Assembly: GCA_964361105.1 (NCBI GenBank)
Contig: CAYHZG010000002.1
Location: 1-38,925, forward strand
Origin: CAYHZG01 sp964361105
GTDB taxonomy: Bacteria; Patescibacteriota; Minisyncoccia; 2-02-FULL-40-12
Reading direction: 5' to 3'
DNA: 38,925 nucleotides
This document shows positions 23,343 to 31,606 of this stretch, one piece after another. Each line of letters opens with the position of its first letter. Within the stretch, counting starts at the first letter, position 1. The notes beneath the pieces are model-generated. The model was given only the letters and a program-made list of their open reading frames with translations, was not told where the DNA came from and searched no databases. Both the position numbers and the translations under genes were made by a program.

Positions 23343-24833
23343 ATGGATCCCGTTAGAAATAAAAAATCAGAGATTTTTGCCGACTCGCCAGAGGCGAGTC
23401 GGATTTCTAATGGGATGGATTTGCATAGAATCTACAAAAACTTTTTCATTGCCTCTGTTTCTCGATTGTTTACGGCCGTGGTGGGCTTGATTATCATTGG
23501 ATTTTTAACCAGGCATCTCGGGCAAATAGGGTATGGCATTTATGAGACCATCCTTTCCTACCTTTTCATTTTCACAATTTTGGCTGATTTTGGTCTCCAC
23601 ATAGTTCATGTCCGAGAAATTTCTCGCCATCCCGAAAAAGAAGAGTTTATTTCCGGAAATATTTTTACCCTTAGATTTATTTCCCTAATTTTAGTAATAA
23701 TTTTAGCGGTTATTGTCGGTTCATTTTTGCCCTATTCAGCAGAAACTAAGACCGGGATCTTGATTGCCACGATTTTTGTCCTTTTTTCATCCTTAAGTCA
23801 AATTTTATCCGGTATTTTTCAAAAGTATCACACTTTTTACTTGGTTTCTTTCTCGGATATATTGACTCGACTGATTCAGTTGGGTCTGGTTTTTTATGCA
23901 ATAAAGGCAGGTTTTGGTCTTTTGGCTTTTGTTTGGATACTTTCCATAACTAGCGGTCTTCAATTTGCAATAGTTTTCTTTTTATCGCGTCGTTTCATTA
24001 AGTTTCCTTTTACTTTTGATTTTTCTTACGCCAGAGAGGTCCTAAAAGTCTCTTTGCCGGTGGCCGCCTCAATCCTATTTACGGCAATTTATATCAGAAC
24101 CGATGCCTTAATGCTTTCTTTAATGAAACCAGCTTCTGATGTTGGAATTTACCGTTTGGCGGCCAAGCTACTGGAAACGATTGTGTTTTTCCCGGCCCTC
24201 CTCGTAGAACTGACCATGCCCTCATTTTCCAGTTTTGCCTTTGAGGCGAGACACGTTTTTAAAATTATTTTCATAAAGATATTTAATATTTTATTTATTT
24301 TGGCAGTACCAGTAGTTGTTTTTCTGACTGTTTTGTCCCATTCGATTGTCTTAATCCTTGGTGGGCAGGAGTTTTTAAGTTCGGCCCTGCCCTTAAAGAT
24401 CCTGGCATTCGTGGTTGGCCTGGTCTTTTTAAATAACCTCGGAGGCAGGGCCTTGATTGCTTTGGAACTTCAAAGGACTGGGATGTGGATTTATATTTCT
24501 GGCGCAGTTTTAAATATTGTGGCTAACTTATTGGTTATTCCCAAATACTCTTATATTGGCGCTTCTTTTACCACTTTAATAACCGAAATTGTGGTCACGA
24601 TTATGATGTTTTTGATTATTTATCAAAAGACCGGTTTTACTGCTGAAATGAAAAGGATCTATAAGCCCATTTTGGCCGGCTTAATCATGGCCTTAGTTAT
24701 TTATAAATTTAAAGAATTTAATATTTTAGTTCCCTTTTTCTTGGGACTAGCGGTCTACTCCTTAGTCCTTTATTTTATTGGCGGTTTCACCAAAAAGAAT
24801 ATAGAAGAAATTCTAAATTTTAAGGGAGTATAA
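23343..24833 (+). CDS. Polysaccharide/oligosaccharide flippase (MATE-like, RfbX/MurJ type)
   Basis: The 496-aa product (472 aa from the ATG at 23415) has about 12-14 membrane segments. The N-terminal core reads NFFIASVSRLFTAVVGLIIIGFLTRHLGQIGYGIYE, the usual first helix of the polysaccharide export family; SDVGIYRLAAKLLETIVFFPALL and GGRALIALELQRTGMWIYI follow. Such proteins flip lipid-linked sugars for O-antigen, capsule or peptidoglycan; the substrate cannot be told. The first 24 residues come from an inserted repeat identical to that on the FemAB-like protein, and the real start is probably 23415. A terminator T run abuts the first ATG and no promoter is evident. Its 3' end overlaps the convergent PD40 gene by 21 bp. 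Confidence 0.9.
   Translation: MDPVRNKKSEIFADSPEASRISNGMDLHRIYKNFFIASVSRLFTAVVGLIIIGFLTRHLGQIGYGIYETILSYLFIFTILADFGLHIVHVREISRHPEKEEFISGNIFTLRFISLILVIILAVIVGSFLPYSAETKTGILIATIFVLFSSLSQILSGIFQKYHTFYLVSFSDILTRLIQLGLVFYAIKAGFGLLAFVWILSITSGLQFAIVFFLSRRFIKFPFTFDFSYAREVLKVSLPVAASILFTAIYIRTDALMLSLMKPASDVGIYRLAAKLLETIVFFPALLVELTMPSFSSFAFEARHVFKIIFIKIFNILFILAVPVVVFLTVLSHSIVLILGGQEFLSSALPLKILAFVVGLVFLNNLGGRALIALELQRTGMWIYISGAVLNIVANLLVIPKYSYIGASFTTLITEIVVTIMMFLIIYQKTGFTAEMKRIYKPILAGLIMALVIYKFKEFNILVPFFLGLAVYSLVLYFIGGFTKKNIEEILNFKGV
23349..23414 (+). repeat. CCCGTTAGA-family element at the flippase start (66 bp)
   Basis: The ends are CCCGTTAGAAAT and ATTTCTAATGGG, flanked on both sides by ATGGAT (23343-23348, 23415-23420). 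The hairpin CCGACTCGCC-AGA-GGCGAGTCGG abuts the right end. It differs from the copy at 18294-18359 mainly in the hairpin loop. Confidence 0.88.
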
Positions 24834-25610
24834 CTTTTTGTCTTTGGTATTCACGAATATTAAATAATCCTTCAGGGGACTTAGTTTTAGGTTAGTCGTT
24901 TCAAGTCCTAGATTTTTCAGAATGCTCGTTTCCCCAGAATCTTTTTCAGGTATTTTTTGAAATTCTTTTCCGTCGGGAGTTATTGAAAATGCCGCCGAGG
25001 GGTCTCTTATCGGGTATAAAATGATTAGATTTGTTTCTGACCAGGCGAGTTTTAGGTCTTTAATCCGTGTCTTAAAAATGGTTATTGGATCAATCCCGAT
25101 GGGATTGGCTGTTAAAATATTTACCCAGTCACTTTCTTTATCGTAGGTATAGTAAACAACTCTCTGGCCATCAGCCGAGAAAACAATATTCTCCGCATTT
25201 TTCGGCAGTTCCACCCGCCTATTTTCTCTCAGATTAAAATAAAAATTTTTTAAAATACCCTTTTCTGATACGGCCGCTATAAGTTCTTCTCCGTTGGGGC
25301 TAAAGCTCATTTTTAAAACATTGCTAATTCGGGCCAGTTCTCTTTTGTTTTTTGCGTCAAAACCAACCTCATAAATTATTGAATCAGTTTCTTCGTAATA
25401 GAGGACTCTATCAGAACCATCTTTTAAGTTAAGAAAGTCAACCGGTCCCCTACTTATTTTTACTGGTAAATTTTTTAAAGCATCTGATTTGATATTAAGT
25501 TTAGACCGTTGGTCTTTTTCCAGTTTTTGGAAATTTAAGACCAAAAGCGAAACCATGACCCCGCTTAAAACAAAAATCAGAATAATCAGGTTTTTTCTAA
25601 TGTCAGTCAT
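24813..25610 (-). CDS. Membrane-anchored PD40/TolB-like beta-propeller-type protein
   Basis: The 265-aa product has an N-terminal anchor at residues 8-26 (LIILIFVLSGVMVSLLVL). The exported part has repeated WD40/PD40-like units: MSFSPNGEELIAAVSEKG, IVFSADGQRVVYYTYDKE, and AFSITPDGKEFQKIP. Such repeats form propeller blades that bind other proteins. It is at the end of the secretion-like cluster on the same strand, 8 bases after the preceding gene, so it may be a surface component. The family is recognised only by repeat type. Confidence 0.65.
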   Translation of the reverse strand: MTDIRKNLIILIFVLSGVMVSLLVLNFQKLEKDQRSKLNIKSDALKNLPVKISRGPVDFLNLKDGSDRVLYYEETDSIIYEVGFDAKNKRELARISNVLKMSFSPNGEELIAAVSEKGILKNFYFNLRENRRVELPKNAENIVFSADGQRVVYYTYDKESDWVNILTANPIGIDPITIFKTRIKDLKLAWSETNLIILYPIRDPSAAFSITPDGKEFQKIPEKDSGETSILKNLGLETTNLKLSPLKDYLIFVNTKDKKLYSLKI

Positions 25611-25618
25611 TCTTGTAG

Positions 25619-26221
25619 TTATGCTGCTAGGAGTTCACGTCTTGCTTCTATTTCGTATTGAACCATTTGATTCTCGGCTGCTAAAGCCAGTCGGGCGTTT
25701 TCCATTGCTTCTTCGTAAGTTCTTTTTTCATCTTTGTAAGTTGAATAAATTGCCCAGGTTCTCCAAGGGACAAAATCGATATAAGCTACAATATCAACCG
25801 CCATAGCGGCAATATTTTTAAAAACAGGATTACGGATTATTCCAAGTCGTGCCCTTCTTATGGTCAGAGCAACTCTTCTGACCGATCTTCTCAAGCCAGG
25901 TATACGCCTCGCCACCCTCAAAGCTCCAGCATAAATTCTTCTGATTTGAATTAACCGTCTTTCCATTCTTTCAATGTGGAGATGGATTCCATCAACTACC
26001 TCTCTCATTTTTTTAATTCTTGAATTAGCGCTCCAGCCACCAATAAAGAGAATCGGCGCCACGATAATATCAACGATTACACTAACCACTATACCTATTC
26101 CAGTAAGGCCAGCAATTATATCCACCCCATCAGCCACAAAAGCAATAAAGCCAAAGAAAAAATATTTCAGTTTTGAAGGCGGATTAAGCTCTTGAATTAT
26201 TTGTTGAGCAGGGGATGGCAT
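25619..26221 (-). CDS. Membrane protein with basic helical domain, unknown function
   Basis: This 200-aa protein is of unrecognised family. Residues about 20-63 hold two hydrophobic segments (YFFFGFIAFVADGVDIIAGL and IVVSVIVDIIVAPILFIGGW). Residues 65-140 are strongly basic and helical (MERRLIQIRRIYAGALRVA, then RRSVRRVALTIRRARLG). A weaker hydrophobic stretch and a charged C-terminal helix (TYEEAMENARLALAAENQ) follow. It sits one base after virB4 in the same direction, so it may be a partner of the envelope complex. Confidence 0.65.
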   Translation of the reverse strand: MPSPAQQIIQELNPPSKLKYFFFGFIAFVADGVDIIAGLTGIGIVVSVIVDIIVAPILFIGGWSANSRIKKMREVVDGIHLHIERMERRLIQIRRIYAGALRVARRIPGLRRSVRRVALTIRRARLGIIRNPVFKNIAAMAVDIVAYIDFVPWRTWAIYSTYKDEKRTYEEAMENARLALAAENQMVQYEIEARRELLAA

Positions 26222-26222
26222 A

Positions 26223-28025
26223 TCACTTATTATTACTCCCTTTTTCTCTTAGCCATTCTTTTTTTGCTTCCCGAATTTCTAAAATCTGTCTTGGGTCAGA
26301 AGTAATAATTTGGTCCTCGGCGTAAGAAGCCACTACTCTAACCGCAACATGATTAGCTCCGGCAAAAAACAAACCGTGACCCACCCTTGTGCCAAGTAAG
26401 GCGATTTTTTCCGCCTCGGTCAGGTTAAATGTTTCTTTGACTGTTTCGATTGCCGCCGGACTCTGCTTCATTAAAAGCTGCAAAGCGGCGTTAGTAACAA
26501 TCGGTTTGCCATAAGGTGAGTTAATGAAATCGGGTACATCTTGGGAGATAGTGGTTAGACCGAGAAAATATTTCCTTGCTCTTTTTGCCGTATTTAATAA
26601 AAAGTTTGCCCCGGCTTCGTTTTTCAAAAGCCACCAGGCCTCATCAACCACCAGAATTCTTTTCCTTAGTTCTTTTCTCACTTTTGCCCAGAGGAAATTT
26701 AAAACCAAGTACATGGCGATTGGCTTTAATTCATCTTCCATGTCGCGAATAGAAAAAACAACTAATTGGTTATCCAAAACAACATTGGTCGGCTGGTTTA
26801 AAAAGCCGGCAAAAGTTCCTTCAGTGTATTTTTTAATCCTGATAAGTAATGATTCGGCTCCGGTCATGCCCTCCAGAACATTTCTGAAATCGCTCATTAG
26901 CGGCGGTTCCTTATTGGAAAAATCACGGTCTGGATAAATGTCTTTAATGGCATAAGTTTGAATCAGGGCTTCGTCCAGGACCGATTCTTCTTCTGGAGAA
27001 AGCTGGCCGAGCATTACTTTCATCAAGCCGGTCAAATCTAAGATATGGCTCCGGAAGACATCGCTTGTACGCTCGTCTTCACGAGGAGCGGGTAAGTCAA
27101 ACGGATTAAGATGGCTATCAGAAGCGATTGATATTTTTATGAAAGAACCGCCCAAGGTTTCGGCGACGTGCTTGTATTCATGCTCTGGGTCAATCACGAA
27201 AATTTGATTTCCGAAAAGAATGGAGCGTAAAATTTCCAGTTTTACGGCATAGCTTTTTCCGCCGCCACTAGTTCCAAAAACAACTTGATTAGCATTTTCC
27301 AAACTGAATCGGTCAAATAAAATGAGGGAATTATTATGCAGGTTTATGCCGTAAAGAATCCCCTGGTCTTGAGTCAGGTCATAAGAAACAAATGGAAAGC
27401 TTGAGGAAATCGGTTCAGTGTTCAAAGGAGAGTTAATTCCCAATTCGTCCTTGCCAAGCGGTAAAGCAGTCGTAAACCCTTCCTTCATTCTGAAAGTCGC
27501 CGGTTTGACCACGACTAATTGCGACTCCAAATTGTTTCTTATTCTTTTTTCAATTTCATCCAGTTCTTTCAGATCTTTGCCTAAAATGGTCAGATAAAGG
27601 CCGAATCTGAAAAACCGGTCGGTCCCAAGCTGGAGCTTGTCTCTTAAGGTTTCAATGTCTGAAATAGCGGTTTCCAAAACCGGGTCTCGGACCTTGCCTT
27701 TTTCTTGTTCCTCAATTGCCTGGGCCTGGAGCCGAGCCAGCCGGTCCCTTAATTTTCTTAAGATATTAGCTGTGTCTTCGGGATGAATGTAAAAAGAGAT
27801 ATTCAGTTCTTGGTCAAGGTTGATTATTGGAGAAAACCAACTTGAATTCAGATAGCGGGGATAAGAAGAAATAAATAAAGTCCGAGTGAACTTTTCACTG
27901 ATTTGAAGATAGTTTGAAGAAACATTTACCGCCGAAGGAGCCAGAATTTCGTCTATTTTTTGTCCCCTGCCCTCCGTAGCTTCAGCGAAGGAGGGTTCTT
28001 TTAATTTTCTTTTAAACAAAGCCAT
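26223..28025 (-). CDS. VirB4/TraC-type ATPase, main part
   Basis: This 600-aa ATPase belongs to the VirB4/TraE/TrbE family that powers type IV secretion or conjugation. It shows Walker A FGTSGGGKSYAV (about 250-261), FVIDPEHEYKHVAETLGG, Walker B RILVVDEAWWLLKN (about 455-468), and the conserved GLTTISQDVPDFINSPYG and ATNA-like VTNAALQLLMKQSP segments. The N-terminal CagE-like half is shorter because the first part lies in a separate ORF upstream (28025-28657) joined by TAATG. Residues 10-22 (EPSFAEATEGRGQ) come from a palindromic repeat. A coupling protein (VirD4) and relaxase are not in the window. Confidence 0.93.
   Translation of the reverse strand: MALFKRKLKEPSFAEATEGRGQKIDEILAPSAVNVSSNYLQISEKFTRTLFISSYPRYLNSSWFSPIINLDQELNISFYIHPEDTANILRKLRDRLARLQAQAIEEQEKGKVRDPVLETAISDIETLRDKLQLGTDRFFRFGLYLTILGKDLKELDEIEKRIRNNLESQLVVVKPATFRMKEGFTTALPLGKDELGINSPLNTEPISSSFPFVSYDLTQDQGILYGINLHNNSLILFDRFSLENANQVVFGTSGGGKSYAVKLEILRSILFGNQIFVIDPEHEYKHVAETLGGSFIKISIASDSHLNPFDLPAPREDERTSDVFRSHILDLTGLMKVMLGQLSPEEESVLDEALIQTYAIKDIYPDRDFSNKEPPLMSDFRNVLEGMTGAESLLIRIKKYTEGTFAGFLNQPTNVVLDNQLVVFSIRDMEDELKPIAMYLVLNFLWAKVRKELRKRILVVDEAWWLLKNEAGANFLLNTAKRARKYFLGLTTISQDVPDFINSPYGKPIVTNAALQLLMKQSPAAIETVKETFNLTEAEKIALLGTRVGHGLFFAGANHVAVRVVASYAEDQIITSDPRQILEIREAKKEWLREKGSNNK
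27970..27995 (-). repeat. 26-bp palindromic insert repeat in virB4
   Basis: CCCTCC (27970-27975) and GGAGGG (27990-27995) pair, with GCT/AGC around a central TC. On the minus strand it encodes PSFAEATEGR. The TCCTTCGCT part recurs in the intergenic repeat at 2388-2443, so this is a dispersed family. Confidence 0.7.
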
Positions 28026-28657
28026 TATTGTAGTTTCATTATCCCTTCAACCGCCTCTGGATTATAAAATCGGTAGTAAAGATTGATTAATTCATCTTCT
28101 TCTAAAACTTTGGCTCCGAGGCCTAATCCGGCCAAATTTTCATAGACCAAATTAACCCTTTGGTTTAATTGGGCCTTATATGAACTAAATTCTTCAGGAG
28201 TTAGTTTTTTAATCGTTTCAGATGGTTTGAAAATGCTTTTGAATATTTCTTTGACCCCTCCTTTAGTTCGGGGACCGATATAGAAGGGGATAATCACAAA
28301 AAAATCCTTAGCCATAATATTGGCTAATTGGGTCAGTTCTTTTACAAACTTTGAATATTCAACGGCCTGAATTCTCATCAATTCGTTCTGTTGGTTTTCG
28401 ATCAACTCATCAATCATAGCTAGATAGCTATTAATGTTTAGTTTTCGTGACATCACCATAATTTCCAAAGAAAAATCCAAAGCATTCAGGAAATCCCGAA
28501 AGCCCTGCAAAATCGCCGTTTGTTCATCCTGGGACTTTAGTTCAAAGTTAATTGAACCGATTCGAATCACCTGGCGCAAAGAGCCGTCTTTTAAAATCAA
28601 AACCTCGTCTCTGACTTCTTGAATTTCAACAAATTGTTTAGTTGATACCTCGGCCAT
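28025..28657 (-). CDS. VirB4/TraC N-terminal-domain protein (split partner)
   Basis: The 210-aa protein resembles the N-terminal part of TraC/VirB4 proteins: EVRDEVLILKDGSLRQVIRI, ELKSQDEQTAILQGFRDFLN, and MAKDFFVIIPFYIGP. It has no ATPase motifs. Together with the downstream 600-aa protein it makes a VirB4 of about 810 aa, the size of Gram-positive homologues. Overlap at both ends is TAATG, so the split looks like a stable arrangement rather than a frameshift: the stop and start are adjacent and clean. It probably forms the membrane-facing part of the ATPase. Confidence 0.82.
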   Translation of the reverse strand: MAEVSTKQFVEIQEVRDEVLILKDGSLRQVIRIGSINFELKSQDEQTAILQGFRDFLNALDFSLEIMVMSRKLNINSYLAMIDELIENQQNELMRIQAVEYSKFVKELTQLANIMAKDFFVIIPFYIGPRTKGGVKEIFKSIFKPSETIKKLTPEEFSSYKAQLNQRVNLVYENLAGLGLGAKVLEEDELINLYYRFYNPEAVEGIMKLQ

Positions 28658-28950
28658 TAAAAGTTTTGATTGTCTTCTTTTTTGAAAAAGTATTTTTTTG
28701 GGCCAAGGGCATATCCCAACGCCTTCATTAGATATTCTATTAAACTCATCTCTTCTATTCTAAGAAAGGCCAGGGAGCCAAAAATGGCGATTACAATAAT
28801 TGAAACAAAAATTAGAAAGGGTCCGGTCAAGAATCTGAAAAGTATTAAAAGCAGACCCACGCCCATAGCCACCCAGATGAATTGTTTCCAGGTCAAGGGC
28901 CCGACTATTTTGGTTTCTGTTTCAATGAATTGAGGCACCTGGAATTTCAT
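28657..28950 (-). CDS. PrgI-family membrane protein
   Basis: The 97-aa protein has the PrgI pattern: FQVPQFIETETKIVGPLTWKQ, two adjacent membrane helices (about 24-42 and 45-64: FIWVAMGVGLLLILFRF, FLIFVSIIVIAIFGSLAF), and a short basic tail (GPKKYFFKK). PrgI and its relatives (TrbD/VirB3-like) sit in the inner membrane beside VirB4 in Gram-positive-type secretion systems. Gene order PrgI-VirB4 is conserved. It overlaps the upstream gene by ATGA. Confidence 0.88.
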   Translation of the reverse strand: MKFQVPQFIETETKIVGPLTWKQFIWVAMGVGLLLILFRFLTGPFLIFVSIIVIAIFGSLAFLRIEEMSLIEYLMKALGYALGPKKYFFKKEDNQNF

Positions 28951-29453
28951 AGTATATTTCTTAAATCAATAATGCTTTCGTCTTCAGTTGGGGGCTGGAT
29001 AGATGGTTGCGGACTCGGTTTACTTTTTACTTCTTGTTCTTTTGTTGCACCAGCAAATTTTTCAGTATGCATTTTTTTCAAGTCATCCAGAATCGGTGCA
29101 AAAAGTTCAATAACAATTAGTCCGGCAATGGTTTTAGCTTTTTGTTCATCAATACCCAATCTGTCTTTTATTGCATTAACCACGTTGCCAAGATAGAGAT
29201 CGGCAAATAATAGATCTTTGACAACTCTAGCCAATTCTTCACCCCTTTTTTCATCTAAACTATTATCGGTAATAACCCTTTTAATAAATTTAGCTGTCTC
29301 AAAATCACCAAGAAAGAGATCTTTTATATTTGGCGGCAAGTTGTTTAACTTTTCAAAAAACCCTTTATATTTAAAAGTTCCAGTTGTTCTATCACTGGAA
29401 TCAACGTAATAAGGACTATAAAGATGGTATTCTTCAAAGCTTAATTCAGACAT
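28947..29453 (-). CDS. Conserved-looking helical protein of the secretion cluster, unknown
   Basis: The 168-aa protein has no membrane segment. Residues 1-30 are polar (YHLYSPYYVDSSD). The middle is helical (LPPNIKDLFLGDFETAKFI and LARVVKDLLFADLYLG), and the tail is Pro/Ser-rich (KPSPQPSIQPPTEDE). The sequence ends IIDLRNIL. I do not recognise a named family. It lies between the VirB6-like and PrgI genes with ATGA overlap to PrgI, so a cytoplasmic adaptor role in the complex is plausible. Confidence 0.7.
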   Translation of the reverse strand: MSELSFEEYHLYSPYYVDSSDRTTGTFKYKGFFEKLNNLPPNIKDLFLGDFETAKFIKRVITDNSLDEKRGEELARVVKDLLFADLYLGNVVNAIKDRLGIDEQKAKTIAGLIVIELFAPILDDLKKMHTEKFAGATKEQEVKSKPSPQPSIQPPTEDESIIDLRNIL

Positions 29454-29458
29454 GATGG

Positions 29459-31573
29459 TTAAAATCCAATGCGCCGCCCGCCCGTTCCCGTTCCTCTGCC
29501 TCCTCCTGGCGGCGTTCCTCCACCGGCAGGCGGAGCAAAACCAATTGGCCTCGGGCCGACTCCGCCGCCCGGCATAATACTGTCAATCACTGCTTGTTTA
29601 TCTGGATTTCTTGGTCCTACCGCATTTCTTAAATTTTGTTGTCTTTGCGGATCGGCGGCAAATACTTGTCTCAACCCTTCTCTAAATGCCGGATCTCTGT
29701 AAGTTTGTAAATCCTGATTAGCAAAGAAATCATAATTACCTCTATTAAATTCTTCTTCACTTCTGGCTCTGATTTTCGCTACCACGGCATTGAAATCGGT
29801 TGATCCAGGAGTATTGTTGATAGGAATAGTTGTCAGATTTCTTCCTCTTTGTTTTTCCTCGTTAATGTATTCAGCCCACATTGCCGTATCCACACGTTTC
29901 TTTTTTCCTTCGCCCAAAAGACCCCTTGCTTCATTTAAGCTCCGCTGACTCATAACTTCATAAGCTGCAACCAAATCATCAGTATTTTCAAACATTAATC
30001 CCGGCTCTTCTTTTTTAAGATAGTTAACGGCTTCTTGTCGAGCATTTAAAAATTCTGATCCAAGACTTGAAAAGGCCCCTCGGCCGACCGCCAAATCTCT
30101 AACTGCCTGGGCTCTGCCGACAAATCCATTAAACCTTCCTTCAACTAAAGCTTTCATGTATTCTTGGCCGATCAAAGTTCTTGAATCAAGGTTTTTAATA
30201 TGGGTCTTGGCCAGGTCTTCATTAACTAAGCCGTTTTTGGCCATTAAAATCGCTGCTGCCGCTCCTTGAGACGTTTTTAAGTTTCTGGCAAGACCAGCAA
30301 GGTCGTCTTGAATCCGGCGGCCTTCATTTAGATCTCGCCTTAGTTTTTCTTGTTCTTCTTCAATGCTTTTCTTGAACTCTCTTTGGGCTTCTAATCCCGG
30401 CGCTACTCCAAAAGGCCTCCCTAAAATTCCGGCGATTGCTTCCTCTCTTTTTCTCCTGGTTTCGGCCCCGCCAATTCGTCTTTCAGTCCCAGGAACTTTT
30501 ACCCCGGTTTCTTGGATTCCTTTCCAAATTCTTCCGATTCCGCCTGGAACCTGCCCGACATAAGGAATTGCACCAATCCAACTGTAGCCATAAACTCCCG
30601 CGCCGGAGGCAAATTTATGAGCCCAGTAAAGACCGCCAAACAAAAAGACAAGATTTATCAAAAGTAAAATGGTACTGGCAATAGTCAGAGGCCAGAAGCC
30701 GGCTAATTGTTTGTCAAATTGGGCTTGGTTGATGATTACTTGAATTCGTGAATTCCAAAATAAAACAAAATAAATAACCGCAAAGTAAAATAATGGGATA
30801 AGGGCCCATTGAATCGTGTTATGCCACCATTTTTTCCAGACCCTCTCCTTTAATGGCGGGAAGGCATAAGATATCCAGGCCAGCGGAGAAATCATGGCCA
30901 AGCCCATTAAAATCGGCAGTCTTATAAGCAATATAAGCCCTATCCAACCCAAAGCCAGAAGGATCAAAAGATATAGAATTGCCTTAAATATGGTGAATAC
31001 AAGTTGAGCCCCGGCCGTAGAAGCTTCGGATTCTGTCTCTTTGGCAAATTCTCTGGTCTGGATTTCATTTAGATACAAAGGCGCTCCAATCTTTGTTCCA
31101 ACTGTATGCGGTTCGCCCATTGCTTTTAAAAATACATTGGCCGGGATCCACAATAAATCTATGGTCCATTGGAAGATGACAAAACTGAAATTTATTAATA
31201 AGGCGGCAATAATAATTTTGGTGAGCAGTTGTTTATAGGTGTATTGAGTGGGGTAATTAAAGATGGTCGCAAAGGCGGTGATTATTAAAAGGAGGATGAA
31301 GAATAAATTTGAAAAATCCCGAAATATTCCCCAGCCTTCTTGGATGGCATCAATTTTTAAAAGCCAGTTTTGGATAGGAACTACAAAATTTATTAGATTT
31401 CCAAAGCCAACGATTAACCCTCCAAAAACAAAGTTGACCACCGTGTCAAGTAAAGCGATTACACCTTCAGAGATTTCATTACCGACAAGAGCCGGGGCAA
31501 ATTTATAAACCAGGTAGGGTATGCCTACCCATTTACCGAGAAAAATTAGAGTCGGAATTAATAATGCTGGCAT
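29459..31573 (-). CDS. VirB6/TrbL-like polytopic membrane protein with long soluble tail
   Basis: The 704-aa protein has about seven hydrophobic segments in residues 1-330 (e.g. VNFVFGGLIVGFGNLINFVV, LFFILLLIITAFATIF, LLILLALGWIGLILLIRL). The stretch PLAWISYAFPPLKERVWKKWW is typical of TrbL/VirB6-type channel proteins. Residues 350-680 are soluble and charged, and the C-terminus is Gly/Pro-rich (PPAGGGTPPGGGRGTGTGG). It probably forms the inner-membrane pore of the type-IV-like machine. It lies 6 bases before the 168-aa gene on the same strand. Confidence 0.82.
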   Translation of the reverse strand: MPALLIPTLIFLGKWVGIPYLVYKFAPALVGNEISEGVIALLDTVVNFVFGGLIVGFGNLINFVVPIQNWLLKIDAIQEGWGIFRDFSNLFFILLLIITAFATIFNYPTQYTYKQLLTKIIIAALLINFSFVIFQWTIDLLWIPANVFLKAMGEPHTVGTKIGAPLYLNEIQTREFAKETESEASTAGAQLVFTIFKAILYLLILLALGWIGLILLIRLPILMGLAMISPLAWISYAFPPLKERVWKKWWHNTIQWALIPLFYFAVIYFVLFWNSRIQVIINQAQFDKQLAGFWPLTIASTILLLINLVFLFGGLYWAHKFASGAGVYGYSWIGAIPYVGQVPGGIGRIWKGIQETGVKVPGTERRIGGAETRRKREEAIAGILGRPFGVAPGLEAQREFKKSIEEEQEKLRRDLNEGRRIQDDLAGLARNLKTSQGAAAAILMAKNGLVNEDLAKTHIKNLDSRTLIGQEYMKALVEGRFNGFVGRAQAVRDLAVGRGAFSSLGSEFLNARQEAVNYLKKEEPGLMFENTDDLVAAYEVMSQRSLNEARGLLGEGKKKRVDTAMWAEYINEEKQRGRNLTTIPINNTPGSTDFNAVVAKIRARSEEEFNRGNYDFFANQDLQTYRDPAFREGLRQVFAADPQRQQNLRNAVGPRNPDKQAVIDSIMPGGGVGPRPIGFAPPAGGGTPPGGGRGTGTGGRRIGF

Positions 31574-31606
31574 AGTTTGTAATACTGGCTAAACATTTTT
31601 AAGTGA

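Noticed and set aside
26223..28657. virB4 as a frameshifted pseudogene
   Set aside because: Both ORFs are intact, meet at a clean TAATG, and carry complete domains.
29469..29702. Proline-rich 77-aa plus-strand ORF
   Set aside because: It is the antisense shadow of the Gly/Pro-rich tail of the VirB6-like gene.
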